Counted from the stretch's first letter, positions 21,060 through 30,680 are shown. The stretch is 38,329 nucleotides of DNA from Acidimicrobiia bacterium (GCA_022825005.1 JAJDYU010000083.1:1-38329), one strand, 5' to 3'. The notes: a model not told the origin generated them from the sequence alone. Numbers and translations are program-made.

Positions 21060-23552
21060 ATGAGATCGTCGTTCAACGCGGGCTGGGCAGTGCGATCCAA
21101 GCAGAACCCGTTCTCGGAGTTGACTGGCCCAAAGGGCACGCCCGAGCCGGTGACGCTGCCCCACGACGCGATGATCGACACCGAACGCGACCCATCCGCC
21201 TCCCACGACATCGCCTACTTCCCCAGCGGGGTGTGGGAGTACACCAAGCGCTTCGACGCCCCTACCGAGTGGCGCGACCGCCGGGTCGCCCTTCAGTACG
21301 AGGGCGTGTACCGCGACGCCATGGTCTATGTGAACGACGACTTCGCGGCCTCAGAGCCCAACGGGTACTCCGAGTTCATCGTCGACCTCGACCCGTTCTT
21401 GCGCTACGGCGAGGAGAACACCATCAAGGTGGATTGCCGGGCCGGCGAGGACTCCCGGTGGTATTCCGGGGCGGGCATCTACCGGCCAGTGCACCTGTGG
21501 GTGAAGAATCCGGTACACCTGGCCATTGACGGCGTGTGGATCACCACCCCGGAGATCGACGACCACGGTGCGGTGGTGGAGGTGGCCGCCGAGGTGCAAA
21601 ACGACACCGCCCACACGGTGACGGTGCGAATGGCCTGCGAGGTACGCGACCCGGCTGGCGAAGCGGTGGTCCGGGGAGACATCCCGGTAACCCTGCGCCC
21701 CCAAACCACGGTGATCGCCCGCCAGCGGCTGGGGGTGACCGACCCAGACCGGTGGAGCACTGACCATCCCCACCTCTACTCCTGCACTACCACGCTGGCC
21801 GAACCCGACGATGAGTCTGCCGAACTAGACCGCGATGTCACCGTCTTCGGCATTCGGTCGCTTCAGCTCGACCCCGCCCACGGGCTGCGGATCAATGGCG
21901 ACACGGTGAAGCTACGGGGCGCCTGCGTTCACCATGACAACGGGCCCATCGGCGCCGCCACCATCAGCCGAGCCGAGGAGCGCCGGGTGGAGCTGTTGAA
22001 GGCCGCCGGGTTCAATGCCCTGCGCAGCGCGCATAACCCGATGAGCCAGGCCATGCTCGAAGCCTGCGACCGCCTCGGTGTGATCGTGATGGACGAGACG
22101 TGGGACATGTGGACCGAGAACAAGGTGAACCACGACTTTGCCCTGCGGTTCGAGGAGCGATGGAGCAACGACGTCGCCTCCCTGGTGCGCAAAGACCGCA
22201 ACCACCCCAGCGTGGTGCTCTACTCCACCGGCAACGAGATCCCCGAAGTCGGCTCGCCGCTCGGGGCCGCCCGAGCCCGCGACATCGCCGAGCATGTCCG
22301 TTCGCTCGACCCCCACCGCTACGTCACCGCCGGGGTACAGCCGATGCTGGCCATACGCGGGCTGATCGCCCGGATTCCCGAGATCCTCGGCCTGATGGAG
22401 TCGCCCGAGGCATCCGACGAGGACGAGCCGACCGCCGCTGAAAAAGTTGAGTCGCAAGGGGTGAACACCCAAATGGCCATGTGGGCCATGGTGAAGGATC
22501 AGATCATGAAGTCACCGATCATCGCGGAGGGCATCGAGGAGGTGTGCGCCTCGCTCGACGTGGCTGGCTACAACTACGTGGCGAACCGGTACCTCATCGA
22601 CCACGAGCTGTATCCCAACCGGGTGATCGTCGGCTCTGAGACCAACGTGACCGACCTGGGCCGAGATTGGCCGATCATTTGCGCCCATCCCCACTTGATC
22701 GGCGATTTCACCTGGACCGGCTGGGACTACTTAGGTGAAGTAGGCATCGGCCGCGTCGGCTACGACGACGAAGATCCTGTAGACGAGGGGCACCCCGGCA
22801 TAGTGGCACCGTTTCCCTGGCTCGTCGCCCACACCGGCGACATCCACATCACCGGGGTTCGACGGCCTGCGTCGTACTACCGGGAGATCGTCTTCGGTCT
22901 TCGCCGAGAGCCCTTCATCGCTGTGCAGCGACCGGAGAATGCCCACAAGCAGATCGCCTACTCCGGCCCGTGGTCGTGGAGCGACACCGTGGACAGCTGG
23001 TCGTGGGACGGACATGAGGGCACAGCAGTCGATGTCGACGTGTACTCGGCCGACCACGAAGTGGAGTTGGTGCTCAACGGAGAGTCCCTCGGCCGGCAGC
23101 CCGTCGAAGAGTTCCGCACCAAGTTCGCGGTCGCCTACGAACCGGGCGAGTTGGTGGCCATCGCCTACACCGACGGCGAGGAATCGGCCCGAACTGCGCT
23201 GCGAACCGCCTCCGGTCCGCTGCATCTTGAAGTCAAGGCCGACCGGCCCGAGATCACCGCGGGCGACACCGACTTGGCCTACGTCTCAGTGCAGTTGGTC
23301 GATGCCGACGGCATCGTGAACCCAGTGGCAAACCGGACGGTGGAGATCACCGTGGATGGCCCCGGTGAGGTCCAGGGGTTCGCCAGCGCCGACCACCAGT
23401 CCACCGAGCCATTTGGATCCACTACCTGCACTACCTACGACGGTCGAGCCCTAGCCGTGATCCGCCCTACCGGCTCCGGAGTCGTCGACCTCACCTTCAC
23501 CGCCGACGGCCTCGACCCCGCCACTTGCCGCCTCACCGTAGGCGAGTACTGA
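21060..23552 (+). CDS. Glycoside hydrolase family 2 (beta-galactosidase-like)
   Basis: An 830-residue GH2 enzyme. The order is a sugar-binding jelly roll (about 1-160), an Ig-like domain (165-275), a TIM barrel (280-580) and C-terminal beta domains (600-830) of the kind found in DUF4982-containing GH2 proteins. Catalytic residues fit: acid/base Glu393 in STGNEIPE and nucleophile Glu527 in VGSETN. There is no signal peptide, so it acts in the cytoplasm on an imported glycoside. ATG 21060 has a GGAGG site. Its stop overlaps the GMC gene (TGATG). Exact specificity (galactoside, glucuronide or other) cannot be read; the insert at 22400-22470 (SPEASDEDEPTAAEKV) is a charged loop inside the barrel. 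Confidence 0.92.
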   Translation: MRSSFNAGWAVRSKQNPFSELTGPKGTPEPVTLPHDAMIDTERDPSASHDIAYFPSGVWEYTKRFDAPTEWRDRRVALQYEGVYRDAMVYVNDDFAASEPNGYSEFIVDLDPFLRYGEENTIKVDCRAGEDSRWYSGAGIYRPVHLWVKNPVHLAIDGVWITTPEIDDHGAVVEVAAEVQNDTAHTVTVRMACEVRDPAGEAVVRGDIPVTLRPQTTVIARQRLGVTDPDRWSTDHPHLYSCTTTLAEPDDESAELDRDVTVFGIRSLQLDPAHGLRINGDTVKLRGACVHHDNGPIGAATISRAEERRVELLKAAGFNALRSAHNPMSQAMLEACDRLGVIVMDETWDMWTENKVNHDFALRFEERWSNDVASLVRKDRNHPSVVLYSTGNEIPEVGSPLGAARARDIAEHVRSLDPHRYVTAGVQPMLAIRGLIARIPEILGLMESPEASDEDEPTAAEKVESQGVNTQMAMWAMVKDQIMKSPIIAEGIEEVCASLDVAGYNYVANRYLIDHELYPNRVIVGSETNVTDLGRDWPIICAHPHLIGDFTWTGWDYLGEVGIGRVGYDDEDPVDEGHPGIVAPFPWLVAHTGDIHITGVRRPASYYREIVFGLRREPFIAVQRPENAHKQIAYSGPWSWSDTVDSWSWDGHEGTAVDVDVYSADHEVELVLNGESLGRQPVEEFRTKFAVAYEPGELVAIAYTDGEESARTALRTASGPLHLEVKADRPEITAGDTDLAYVSVQLVDADGIVNPVANRTVEITVDGPGEVQGFASADHQSTEPFGSTTCTTYDGRALAVIRPTGSGVVDLTFTADGLDPATCRLTVGEY

Positions 23553-25333
23553 TGCCCGAGAGTCCGATGGACCAAGACACGCTGCGCTGGCTGACCGATC
23601 CCGACTCGGGGTGCTGGGACGAGTTGGGCTACCAGCGGTTCCCCCTCGGCGAACCGGAATTGCTAGACACCGTGCCGCCGGTGATCGGCTGGGACGAGGT
23701 GCAAGATCGCTACGACGCAGTGGTGATCGGTAGCGGTGCCGGGGGTGGCGTGGCTGCCCATGTGCTGGCCGCAGCCGGATGCTCAGTGCTGGTGGTGGAG
23801 CGAGGGCGCGCCCTCAAATCCACAGAAATCGGCTGGGACCCGGTGCGCAACCACCGCACCGCCATGTTCGGGTTCGGCGAGAGCGTAACGCCGGTGGGAA
23901 ATCCCCGAGCCATCAAGGAGGGGGACCGCGAGCAGGCCGTCGAGCCCCACGACTTCCGCTACCACAACAACGCCGTCGTTCTGGGAGGAGGCCCCCGGCT
24001 ATACGGCTGCCAAGCGTGGCGGTTCGCGCCGGAGACGTTCCGCATGGCCAGCGAATACGGCGTCCCCGAAGGATCGGCCTTGGCCGACTGGCCGATTACC
24101 TACGACGATCTCGAGCCCTACTACGACCTGGTGGAGTGGGAAGTGGGCGTTGCGGGCGCTCCCGGCCACGCCGGTGACGGTCCCCGGTCTCGCGGCTACC
24201 CGCTTCCCCCGTTCCCGCCCGACCGAGGAGGCGAGATGCTGGCCGAGGCTGCGGCTCGCCTGGGCTGGGCCACTGCACCCGTTCCCCTGCTGATCAACTC
24301 GCGGCCCAATGGTGGGAGGCCTGCCTGCGTCAATTGCAGCCAGTGTGTGGGCCACCCCTGCCCAGTGGATGCCAAGAACGGCGTCCACAACACCCTCCTC
24401 CCTCCAGCCACCTCGGCCGGCGCCCACATTCTGAGCGACACCCTGGCCGCCCGGATCGACGACAACCGGGGCGAGATAGAGCTGCGGTCAGAGAACGGGC
24501 AGCGCACGGTGCGGGCCGACCGGATCGTTGTGGCCGCCGGAGCGGTGGAGACTGCAAGGCTGCTGATGCTGAGCGGGCTGGGCAACCACTGGGTGGGCCG
24601 GTGCCTCCAGGGCCACACCTATGTGTTGGCCCACGGCCACGTCGACACAGACGAGCCGCTCAGCGACGGCGTCGGCCCCGGGCTGGCGGTGGCCACCCGG
24701 GAGCACTGCCACCACAACGACGGCATCATCGGCGGCGGATTGATCGCCGACGATTATGCGGTGTCACCGGTGCAGCACTGGGTGATGGGCTCGTGGTTCC
24801 GACCCGAGCACCAGCGAGCAGCCGAGGCCGCCGGCGAGATCGACGAGTACGGGCGTCCGACGGGCGCCTCGGCCCGTAAGGCGCTGCGGGATACCTACCG
24901 CCGCACCATCATGACCATGGCCCCCATCCAGGAGATCCCCACCCGCTCGGCCGGGCTGGACCTGTCGGCGGAGGTGCGGGATCAGTGGGGCTTGCCGGTA
25001 GCCCGGTTCTTCGGTGTGCAACACGAGGAGGACCTCCGCACCGCGGAGTTCTTGGGAGACCGGTCCAAAGAGTGGATTGCCGCCACCGGCGCCCGCGACG
25101 TGACCGGAGGCTCGATGGGATTCCAAATCCTGTCCGGCGGCCAGCACCAAGCCGGCACAGCCCGCATGTCGGACACTCCTGCGGGTGGCGCCGTCGATCC
25201 TGAAGGCAAAGTGTGGGGCTGCCAGCGGACCTACGTGGCCGACTCCTCCCTGCACGTCACCAACGGCGGCGTCAACCCCGTGCTGTCCATCATGGCCAAC
25301 TCCTGGCGAGTAGCCGACCTTCTCTCCCGCTGA
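23552..25333 (+). CDS. GMC-family FAD oxidoreductase
   Basis: A 593-residue glucose-methanol-choline oxidoreductase. The dinucleotide fold is YDAVVIGSGAGGGVAAH at residues 54-70. The C-terminal signature includes GQHQAGTARMSDTPAGGA, then LHVTNGGVNPVLSIMAN with the active-site His/Asn region. A Cys-rich stretch (CVNCSQCVGHPCPVDAKN) is typical of this long GMC subgroup. It oxidises alcohol groups, commonly of sugars. It is translationally coupled to the GH2 gene (TGATG at 23550-23554). GMC, GH2 and the divergent Gfo/Idh/MocA gene together resemble glycoside routes through keto-sugars; this is inference. No signal peptide is seen. Confidence 0.92.
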   Translation: MPESPMDQDTLRWLTDPDSGCWDELGYQRFPLGEPELLDTVPPVIGWDEVQDRYDAVVIGSGAGGGVAAHVLAAAGCSVLVVERGRALKSTEIGWDPVRNHRTAMFGFGESVTPVGNPRAIKEGDREQAVEPHDFRYHNNAVVLGGGPRLYGCQAWRFAPETFRMASEYGVPEGSALADWPITYDDLEPYYDLVEWEVGVAGAPGHAGDGPRSRGYPLPPFPPDRGGEMLAEAAARLGWATAPVPLLINSRPNGGRPACVNCSQCVGHPCPVDAKNGVHNTLLPPATSAGAHILSDTLAARIDDNRGEIELRSENGQRTVRADRIVVAAGAVETARLLMLSGLGNHWVGRCLQGHTYVLAHGHVDTDEPLSDGVGPGLAVATREHCHHNDGIIGGGLIADDYAVSPVQHWVMGSWFRPEHQRAAEAAGEIDEYGRPTGASARKALRDTYRRTIMTMAPIQEIPTRSAGLDLSAEVRDQWGLPVARFFGVQHEEDLRTAEFLGDRSKEWIAATGARDVTGGSMGFQILSGGQHQAGTARMSDTPAGGAVDPEGKVWGCQRTYVADSSLHVTNGGVNPVLSIMANSWRVADLLSR

Positions 25334-25354
25334 CCCCGCCGTAGTGGCCTAGGC

Positions 25355-26656
25355 TCAGGCGTTCAGCAACTCCTCTTCGATGCGCTCGGCCATCACTTGT
25401 TGAGCCCACTCGATCTTGGCCGGGAGGTGCTCGGTGGGGAACAGTCCCTCAGAGGGGCGGTAGTCCTTCAGCACCTGCTTGGCGATGGTGTCCTTGTGGA
25501 CCTCGGTGGGGCCGTCGGCCACCCCGAAGGTGGGGGCCATCATCCACATGTTGGCCAGCGGAGTCTCGTTGGACATGCCCAGCGAGCCGTGGATCTGCAT
25601 GGAGCGGAAGACCACGTCCATCAGCACCCGGGGGGTGGCCACCTTCACCCCGGCGATGTAGAGCCGAGCCTTGGAGGTGTCCGACTGGTCGATCTGCCAG
25701 GCGGCGTGAAGCACCTGCAAGCGGAACTGCTCGATCTGGACCCAGGAGTCGGCGATCATGTGCTGCACCGCCTGCTTCTCGGCCAACAGCGAGCCCTTGG
25801 TCTCCCGGCTGAGGGCCCGCTCGCACATCATGTCGAAGGCTTTCTTGGCCGTGCCCACCGAGCGCATGGCGTGGTGGACCCGGCCCCCGCCTAGGCGGGT
25901 CTGGGCGATCTTGAACCCGGCCCCCTCCTCGCCCATGAGATTCTCGATGGGCACGCGGCACTCGTTGAACCGCAGATAGCTGTGGCCGCCGTGGCCTCTG
26001 CGCTCTCCGCCCACGCCCACGTTGCGGACCAACTCCAAGCCGGGGGCGTCGTGGGGCACCAGCATCATGGAAGAGCCTCGATACACCGACACATCGGGGT
26101 TGGTGATGAGCATGACGATCAGGAACTCAGCCCGCGGGTAGTTGGAGGCAAACCACTTCTCGCCGTTGATCACCCACTCGTCGCCGTCGCGGTGGGCGGT
26201 GCAAGTGAAGTGGTTGGGATCAGAACCGCCCTGAGGCTCGGTCATGGAGTAGCAAGTGGAGATCTCCCCGGCCAGAAGCGGCTTGAGGTACTTCTCCTTC
26301 TGCTCGTCGTTGGCGTAGTGGGCCAAGATCTCGGCATTGCCCGAGTCGGGGGCCTGGCTGCCAAACGCGGAGGGTCCGAACGTGGAGCGGCCCAATATCT
26401 CGTTCATCAGCGCTAGTTGCACCTGGCCAAACCCCATACCCCCCATCTCCGGCTTGAGGTGGCAGGCCCAAAGCCCCCGGTCCTTGACCTTCTGCTGGAT
26501 GCGGCGCAAATGGCTCTGCACCTCCTCGTCAGACTTGTCGAACGGGGACCGCCCTCGGAAGTAGTGGTCTAGCGGCTCGATTTCGGTGTGCATGAGCTCC
26601 GTCAGCCATTCAAGGTGGTCTTGAAACTCCGGATCAGTAGAAAAATCCCAGGCCAT
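25355..26656 (-). CDS. Acyl-CoA dehydrogenase (ACAD10/11-like)
   Basis: A 433-residue acyl-CoA dehydrogenase. It has YSMTEPQGGSDPNHFTCTAH, EWVINGEKWFASN and the C-terminal VADGPTEVHKDTIAKQVLKD, a form typical of the ACAD10/11-like branch rather than the short-chain butyryl type. It is unrelated in detail to the two-subunit enzyme at 15176-17295. It lies 40 bp after the stop of MttB copy 2, on the same strand, so read-through is possible. It also has its own TAGTCT box 6 nt before the ATG at 26656 and no ribosome site. Electrons would pass to an ETF. Its link to methylamine/betaine metabolism is uncertain; carnitine- or choline-derived acyl-CoA esters are speculative substrates. Confidence 0.93.
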   Translation of the reverse strand: MAWDFSTDPEFQDHLEWLTELMHTEIEPLDHYFRGRSPFDKSDEEVQSHLRRIQQKVKDRGLWACHLKPEMGGMGFGQVQLALMNEILGRSTFGPSAFGSQAPDSGNAEILAHYANDEQKEKYLKPLLAGEISTCYSMTEPQGGSDPNHFTCTAHRDGDEWVINGEKWFASNYPRAEFLIVMLITNPDVSVYRGSSMMLVPHDAPGLELVRNVGVGGERRGHGGHSYLRFNECRVPIENLMGEEGAGFKIAQTRLGGGRVHHAMRSVGTAKKAFDMMCERALSRETKGSLLAEKQAVQHMIADSWVQIEQFRLQVLHAAWQIDQSDTSKARLYIAGVKVATPRVLMDVVFRSMQIHGSLGMSNETPLANMWMMAPTFGVADGPTEVHKDTIAKQVLKDYRPSEGLFPTEHLPAKIEWAQQVMAERIEEELLNA

Positions 26657-26668
26657 GATCCGAGACTA
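26657..26668 (-). promoter_or_regulatory. -10 box of the ACAD10/11-like gene, probable leaderless start
   Basis: On the minus strand TAGTCT (26668-26663) is followed by six bases and then the ATG at 26656, with no Shine-Dalgarno sequence. Confidence 0.42.
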
Positions 26669-26696
26669 GAACAGCCTCGCCCGAGGGCGCGCTTCG

Positions 26697-28226
26697 TCAG
26701 CGGATGGGGGCGAGGTGGATGGGGAAGGTCTCTCGGATTCGGGCGTCGGCTTCGGGGGTGATGTGGTCGGGCTTGGGGCGGTTGAGCACTTCGGTCACGT
26801 AGTCGTGGGCTACGTCTTCGATGAGGCGGGCGCCGGCGTCCACCCAGTCGTCGGGGCTGAGGCGGTCGCCGATCTCGGGGTAGACGTACTCGGTCTGCAT
26901 CAGCGAGAGAGTTTGTGAGTGGCCGAGGAAATGGCCCTCGCCGTGCACTACATCGGCGATTACCTGAGTAGACAGGGTCTCGGGGGTGATCTCGATGCCC
27001 CGCACCGTGCGGTTGATGGACCCCAGCATGTCGTTGTCGATCACCAGGGCCTCCAGCGAGCAGGCCATGATGCTGGCCAGCATTCCGGCCGTCTCGTTGA
27101 TCATGTTGGCCCCGGCGTTGGCCGCCAGGGTGATGGCGTTGGCCTTCTCGGCACCGGCCTGATTGTCGGGAAGCTTGGAGTCCGCCATGCCGGCGGCCAC
27201 CCCCGACGGCAAACCGAGGTAGTTCACCACCTGGGCGGCCGCCGCGTTGATAATCGCCTCCTCACCGCTGCCCCCGCTCATCGCTCCAGTGCGCAGGTCG
27301 GACACGAACGGCCACATGCCCAGCACACAGGGATGGGCGGGCACAACCAGGTTGACTGCGGTCAACCCGGCCAAGCACTCGGCCAGTGCTTGCACCAGCG
27401 ATCCGGCCAGCGCGGCCGGCGAGGTGGCCCCGGCTTGGCCCGCAGACAGCAGATTGATCGGCATGCCCCGGCGAGCCTGTTCCATAAGGCACAGGGCCGA
27501 ATCTTCGGCAAAGCGCAGGGGCGGCACCACGAAGGTGTTGTTGCCGATGCTGAAGGGCCGCCGGGCGAACTCCCCCTCGGCACCCAGCGCCATGTCGAAA
27601 AGGTCGATGCACTCGTGAACATGCTCGGGTTGGAACATGGCTGTGCCCAGCGGCTTGGTGGTGCCAGCCAAGATGGCGTAGGCGGTATTGATGTCCAACT
27701 CCCGGGCGGTCTCCATGTCGCGGGCCACCAGCGTCCGCACGAACACGTGGATGTTGTCGAGGGTGTCGACGACTCGGGCCACGTCGTAAAGGTCGGCCAG
27801 GGTACTGGGGCGAAAGCGCTTGGTGTCGTGGTCGAGCATCATCACCGCCGCCCCGCTGGTGCAGAGATGAACCCGGTTGCCGCCGATCTCCACCCCCCGG
27901 TCGGGGTCGAACCCGTACAGGGTGAACTCCTTGCAAGCCCCGTCCACGATCCGCTTGACAAGATCAGGCGGGAACCGCAGGCGATCGTGGTCGTCCATTC
28001 GGCCCCCGTTGGCGGTGACCGCCTCAATGATCTCGGGGGTGGCCTGCCCCATGCCCAGATCGGCCAGCAGGCCCAGGGCCGACTCGAATACGTCGTCGCA
28101 TTGGCCTTCGGACAGCGGCTTGTAGGCCCCACCGGGCATACCCGGCCACACCGCCCGGGCATCGGCTTCGGGCGGCGCCTCCCGCATGGCTACTCGGGCT
28201 GCCCTGCCTCCTGCACGTCGCGCCAT
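26697..28226 (-). CDS. MttB-family (non-pyrrolysine) methyltransferase, copy 2
   Basis: A 509-residue MttB-superfamily protein, clearly diverged from copy 1 at 658-2193. It opens with a basic tail (MARRAGGRAARVAMR) similar to the tail of copy 1. The core includes STLADLYDVARVVDTLDNIH, INLLSAGQAGATSPAALAGS and the C-terminal GEGHFLGHSQTLSLMQTEYV. There is no in-frame amber codon. The ATG at 28226 lies 1 bp after the stop of DMGDH-like copy 2, so the flavoprotein and methyltransferase are made together. That fits a pathway in which a quaternary amine loses one methyl through MttB and the rest through flavoproteins. A corrinoid protein is not encoded nearby. The substrate is unknown. Confidence 0.88.
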   Translation of the reverse strand: MARRAGGRAARVAMREAPPEADARAVWPGMPGGAYKPLSEGQCDDVFESALGLLADLGMGQATPEIIEAVTANGGRMDDHDRLRFPPDLVKRIVDGACKEFTLYGFDPDRGVEIGGNRVHLCTSGAAVMMLDHDTKRFRPSTLADLYDVARVVDTLDNIHVFVRTLVARDMETARELDINTAYAILAGTTKPLGTAMFQPEHVHECIDLFDMALGAEGEFARRPFSIGNNTFVVPPLRFAEDSALCLMEQARRGMPINLLSAGQAGATSPAALAGSLVQALAECLAGLTAVNLVVPAHPCVLGMWPFVSDLRTGAMSGGSGEEAIINAAAAQVVNYLGLPSGVAAGMADSKLPDNQAGAEKANAITLAANAGANMINETAGMLASIMACSLEALVIDNDMLGSINRTVRGIEITPETLSTQVIADVVHGEGHFLGHSQTLSLMQTEYVYPEIGDRLSPDDWVDAGARLIEDVAHDYVTEVLNRPKPDHITPEADARIRETFPIHLAPIR

Positions 28227-28227
28227 G

Positions 28228-30660
28228 TCAAGCCCTCGGTTTCTCGTTGTCGGGGTCGTAGGCCGGGCCGTCCAACACCATTGCCGGACGGCGGTCGCTC
28301 ATTAGCTGCACCTCGAAACGGGTGCCCGGCGCTTTGTACTCCGGCCTCACGTAGGCGAAGGCCAGACCGCGCCCGGTGGTGTGACCCCAAGTGCCCGAAG
28401 TGGTCAGCCCGATGAGCTCGTCGCCGTAGAAAATCGGCTCGTTGCCCCGGCAGTCGTTGTCGGTGGTGTCCACCTCGCAGTACACGAGGATCATCTCGAT
28501 GTCGTCGCCCATGGCCAGCCGCTCTTCGGAGGCCTTCTTGCCCTGGAACTCGCCCGACCAGTCCACAAACCGGCCCAGGTCGGCCTCAACCGGGGTGATC
28601 TCGGTGGTCAGCTCGAAGCCCATTGCCTTGTAGGCCTTCTCGATGCGCATGGTGTTCATGGCGTAGGCGCCGTAGTGGACCATGCCCAACGGCTCGCCCA
28701 CCTCCACCAGAGCGTCATAGAGCTGGGCGGTGTGCTCTTGGGAGTGGTGCAGCTCCCAGCCCAGCTCGCCCACATACGACACCCGCAGGGCCAGACACGG
28801 CACCCCGGCTACCTCGATGTGCTGGCCGGTGAGCCAGCGGAAGCCGGGGGCCTCCAGCTCGGCGTCGGTGAGCTGAGCCAGAATCTGGCGGGACAGGGGG
28901 CCGGACACGGCCAGAATGCCCATGTCGTCGGTGCGGTCGGTAACGGTCACGTCCTCGCCGAATTGCACATGGTGGGCGAGCCAGTCCCGGTCGTGGAACT
29001 GCCCGACGATGGCCGAGTTCAGGTAGAACCGGTCGGGGGCCAGTCGGGTAATGGTCATCTCGGTCTCTATGCCGCCCAACTCGGTCAAGAAGTGAGTGAG
29101 GCGCATCCCGCCGTCTTTGGCCGGCATGCGATTGGCGGTAAGGCGGTCGAGCAGCGCCTCGGCGTCGTCCCCGGTCACCTCGAATTTGGAGAAGGCGGTG
29201 AGGTCGGCGATGCCAGCCCGCTCCCGAGTGGCCCGGCACTCGGCCCCCACGATGTCGAAGGCGTTGGAATGCCGGAAGGAGTGGGCCTCGGGCTCGCCGT
29301 AGTACTGGGGGCGCTCCCAGCCGAAGATCTCCATCCACTGGGCATCCCGGGCGTCGAGCCGGTCGTAGATGGGATCGGTCTTCTGGGGGCGGCCGGCGAA
29401 GCGCTGCTCGCCGGGGAGGCGGGTGGCGTACATCTCGTGGAATTCGTCGATGGCCTTCTCGATGGCGTATCGCCCGGTGGGCCCGCAGTGTTCGCCGAAC
29501 CGGCGGGGATCCATCTCGGCCACATTGATCTCGGTCTGGCCGTGCACCATCCACTGGGCCAGGTACTTGCCCGCCCCCGGCCCCTGGGTGATGCCGATGG
29601 AAGCTCCGGCGCACAGCCAGTAATTGCGCAGGCCGGGGGCCGGACCCATGAGGTAGCCGGAATCGGGGGTGTGGGTGATCGGCCCGCTGACCACCGTCTT
29701 GATCCCGGTGTCGGCAAAGGCGGGAATCCGCTTGCCAGCCTCGATCAGCCAGGGCATGAGCTGATCGAGATCGGGCGGGGTCAGATAGAAGTGCTTGTCC
29801 CAGTCGATGCCGTCGATCCCGTAGGTCTGGGCGTTCTCCCGCTCGTAGGGACCGACCAGCAGCGAGTCGATCTCCCGCCGGTAGTAGGCCGACGCTCGGG
29901 GATCGCGGATAACCGGCGGGTCGAAGTCGCCCAGTGCCTTCATCTCCTCCATGGGCTCGGTGATGAGGTATTGGTGGATCACCGAAACGATGGGCACGTC
30001 GAGGCCCACCATGGCGCCGAGCTGGGGGGCATAGCACCCGGCTGCGTTCACCACGTGCTCGGCAATGATGCGGTGGGTTTCGCCCTTGACGTCGCAGACC
30101 ACTTCCCAGCGGTGGTCGGGGAGTTGGTTCATGGCGGTGACCAGCGTGTGGCGGTAGAGCTCGCCGCCGAGCTGGCGGGCCCCCTTGACCATGGCCGCGG
30201 TGACGCTGGACGGGTCGGTCCAGCCGTCGTGGGGGGTCCAGCAGCCCATCAGCACGTCGGACACGTCCATGAAGGGCCAGTGGTCCAGGATCTCTTTGGG
30301 CTCGATCAGGTGGTTCTCGATTCCGACCAGATCGAGCATCCCGCTGACGTAGCGGAACCAGTCCACCTGATGGTGGTCGAGGGCCAGGCGGATGGCGCCG
30401 GTCCCGTGCCAGCCGCTGGCCAGCCCGGTCTCCTCTTCGATCTTGGCGTAGAGGTCGGGGCCCACCGCATGGCACTTCGCCATGTTCAGGCTGCCGATGA
30501 AGTGGGGGATGAGCCCGGCGGCATGCCAGGTGGAACCCGAGGACAGCTCGCCCTTCTCCACCAGCACGATGTCGGTCCAGCCTTCGTGGGCCAGGTGGTA
30601 GAACAGGCCCGCGCCCATGGCTCCGCCGCCGATGATCACAACCTGGGCTTCATCGCGCAC
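28228..30660 (-). CDS. DMGDH/sarcosine-dehydrogenase-like FAD protein with GcvT domain, copy 2
   Basis: An 810-residue enzyme: a DAO-type FAD domain (QVVIIGGGAMGAGLFYHLAH) to about residue 420, then the GcvT-like folate domain with TELGGIETEMTITR and SYVGELGWELHHSQ. The flavinylation motif SGSTWHAAGL carries His46. It should demethylate an N-methyl amine onto tetrahydrofolate and reduce ETF. The GTG at 30660 is chosen because it gives the correct FAD-fold N-terminus and has an AAGGAG site 8-13 bases upstream. The frame stays open upstream to 31605, but that part lies inside the coding region of copy 3 and is rejected. It is 20 bp after copy 3 and 1 bp before MttB copy 2. Confidence 0.92.
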   Translation of the reverse strand: MRDEAQVVIIGGGAMGAGLFYHLAHEGWTDIVLVEKGELSSGSTWHAAGLIPHFIGSLNMAKCHAVGPDLYAKIEEETGLASGWHGTGAIRLALDHHQVDWFRYVSGMLDLVGIENHLIEPKEILDHWPFMDVSDVLMGCWTPHDGWTDPSSVTAAMVKGARQLGGELYRHTLVTAMNQLPDHRWEVVCDVKGETHRIIAEHVVNAAGCYAPQLGAMVGLDVPIVSVIHQYLITEPMEEMKALGDFDPPVIRDPRASAYYRREIDSLLVGPYERENAQTYGIDGIDWDKHFYLTPPDLDQLMPWLIEAGKRIPAFADTGIKTVVSGPITHTPDSGYLMGPAPGLRNYWLCAGASIGITQGPGAGKYLAQWMVHGQTEINVAEMDPRRFGEHCGPTGRYAIEKAIDEFHEMYATRLPGEQRFAGRPQKTDPIYDRLDARDAQWMEIFGWERPQYYGEPEAHSFRHSNAFDIVGAECRATRERAGIADLTAFSKFEVTGDDAEALLDRLTANRMPAKDGGMRLTHFLTELGGIETEMTITRLAPDRFYLNSAIVGQFHDRDWLAHHVQFGEDVTVTDRTDDMGILAVSGPLSRQILAQLTDAELEAPGFRWLTGQHIEVAGVPCLALRVSYVGELGWELHHSQEHTAQLYDALVEVGEPLGMVHYGAYAMNTMRIEKAYKAMGFELTTEITPVEADLGRFVDWSGEFQGKKASEERLAMGDDIEMILVYCEVDTTDNDCRGNEPIFYGDELIGLTTSGTWGHTTGRGLAFAYVRPEYKAPGTRFEVQLMSDRRPAMVLDGPAYDPDNEKPRA

Positions 30661-30680
30661 CGTAGGCCGCTCCTTGTCAA

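Noticed and set aside
658..28226. Possible pyrrolysine use in the MttB homologues
   Set aside because: Neither MttB gene has an in-frame TAG, and no pyl gene or tRNA was seen.
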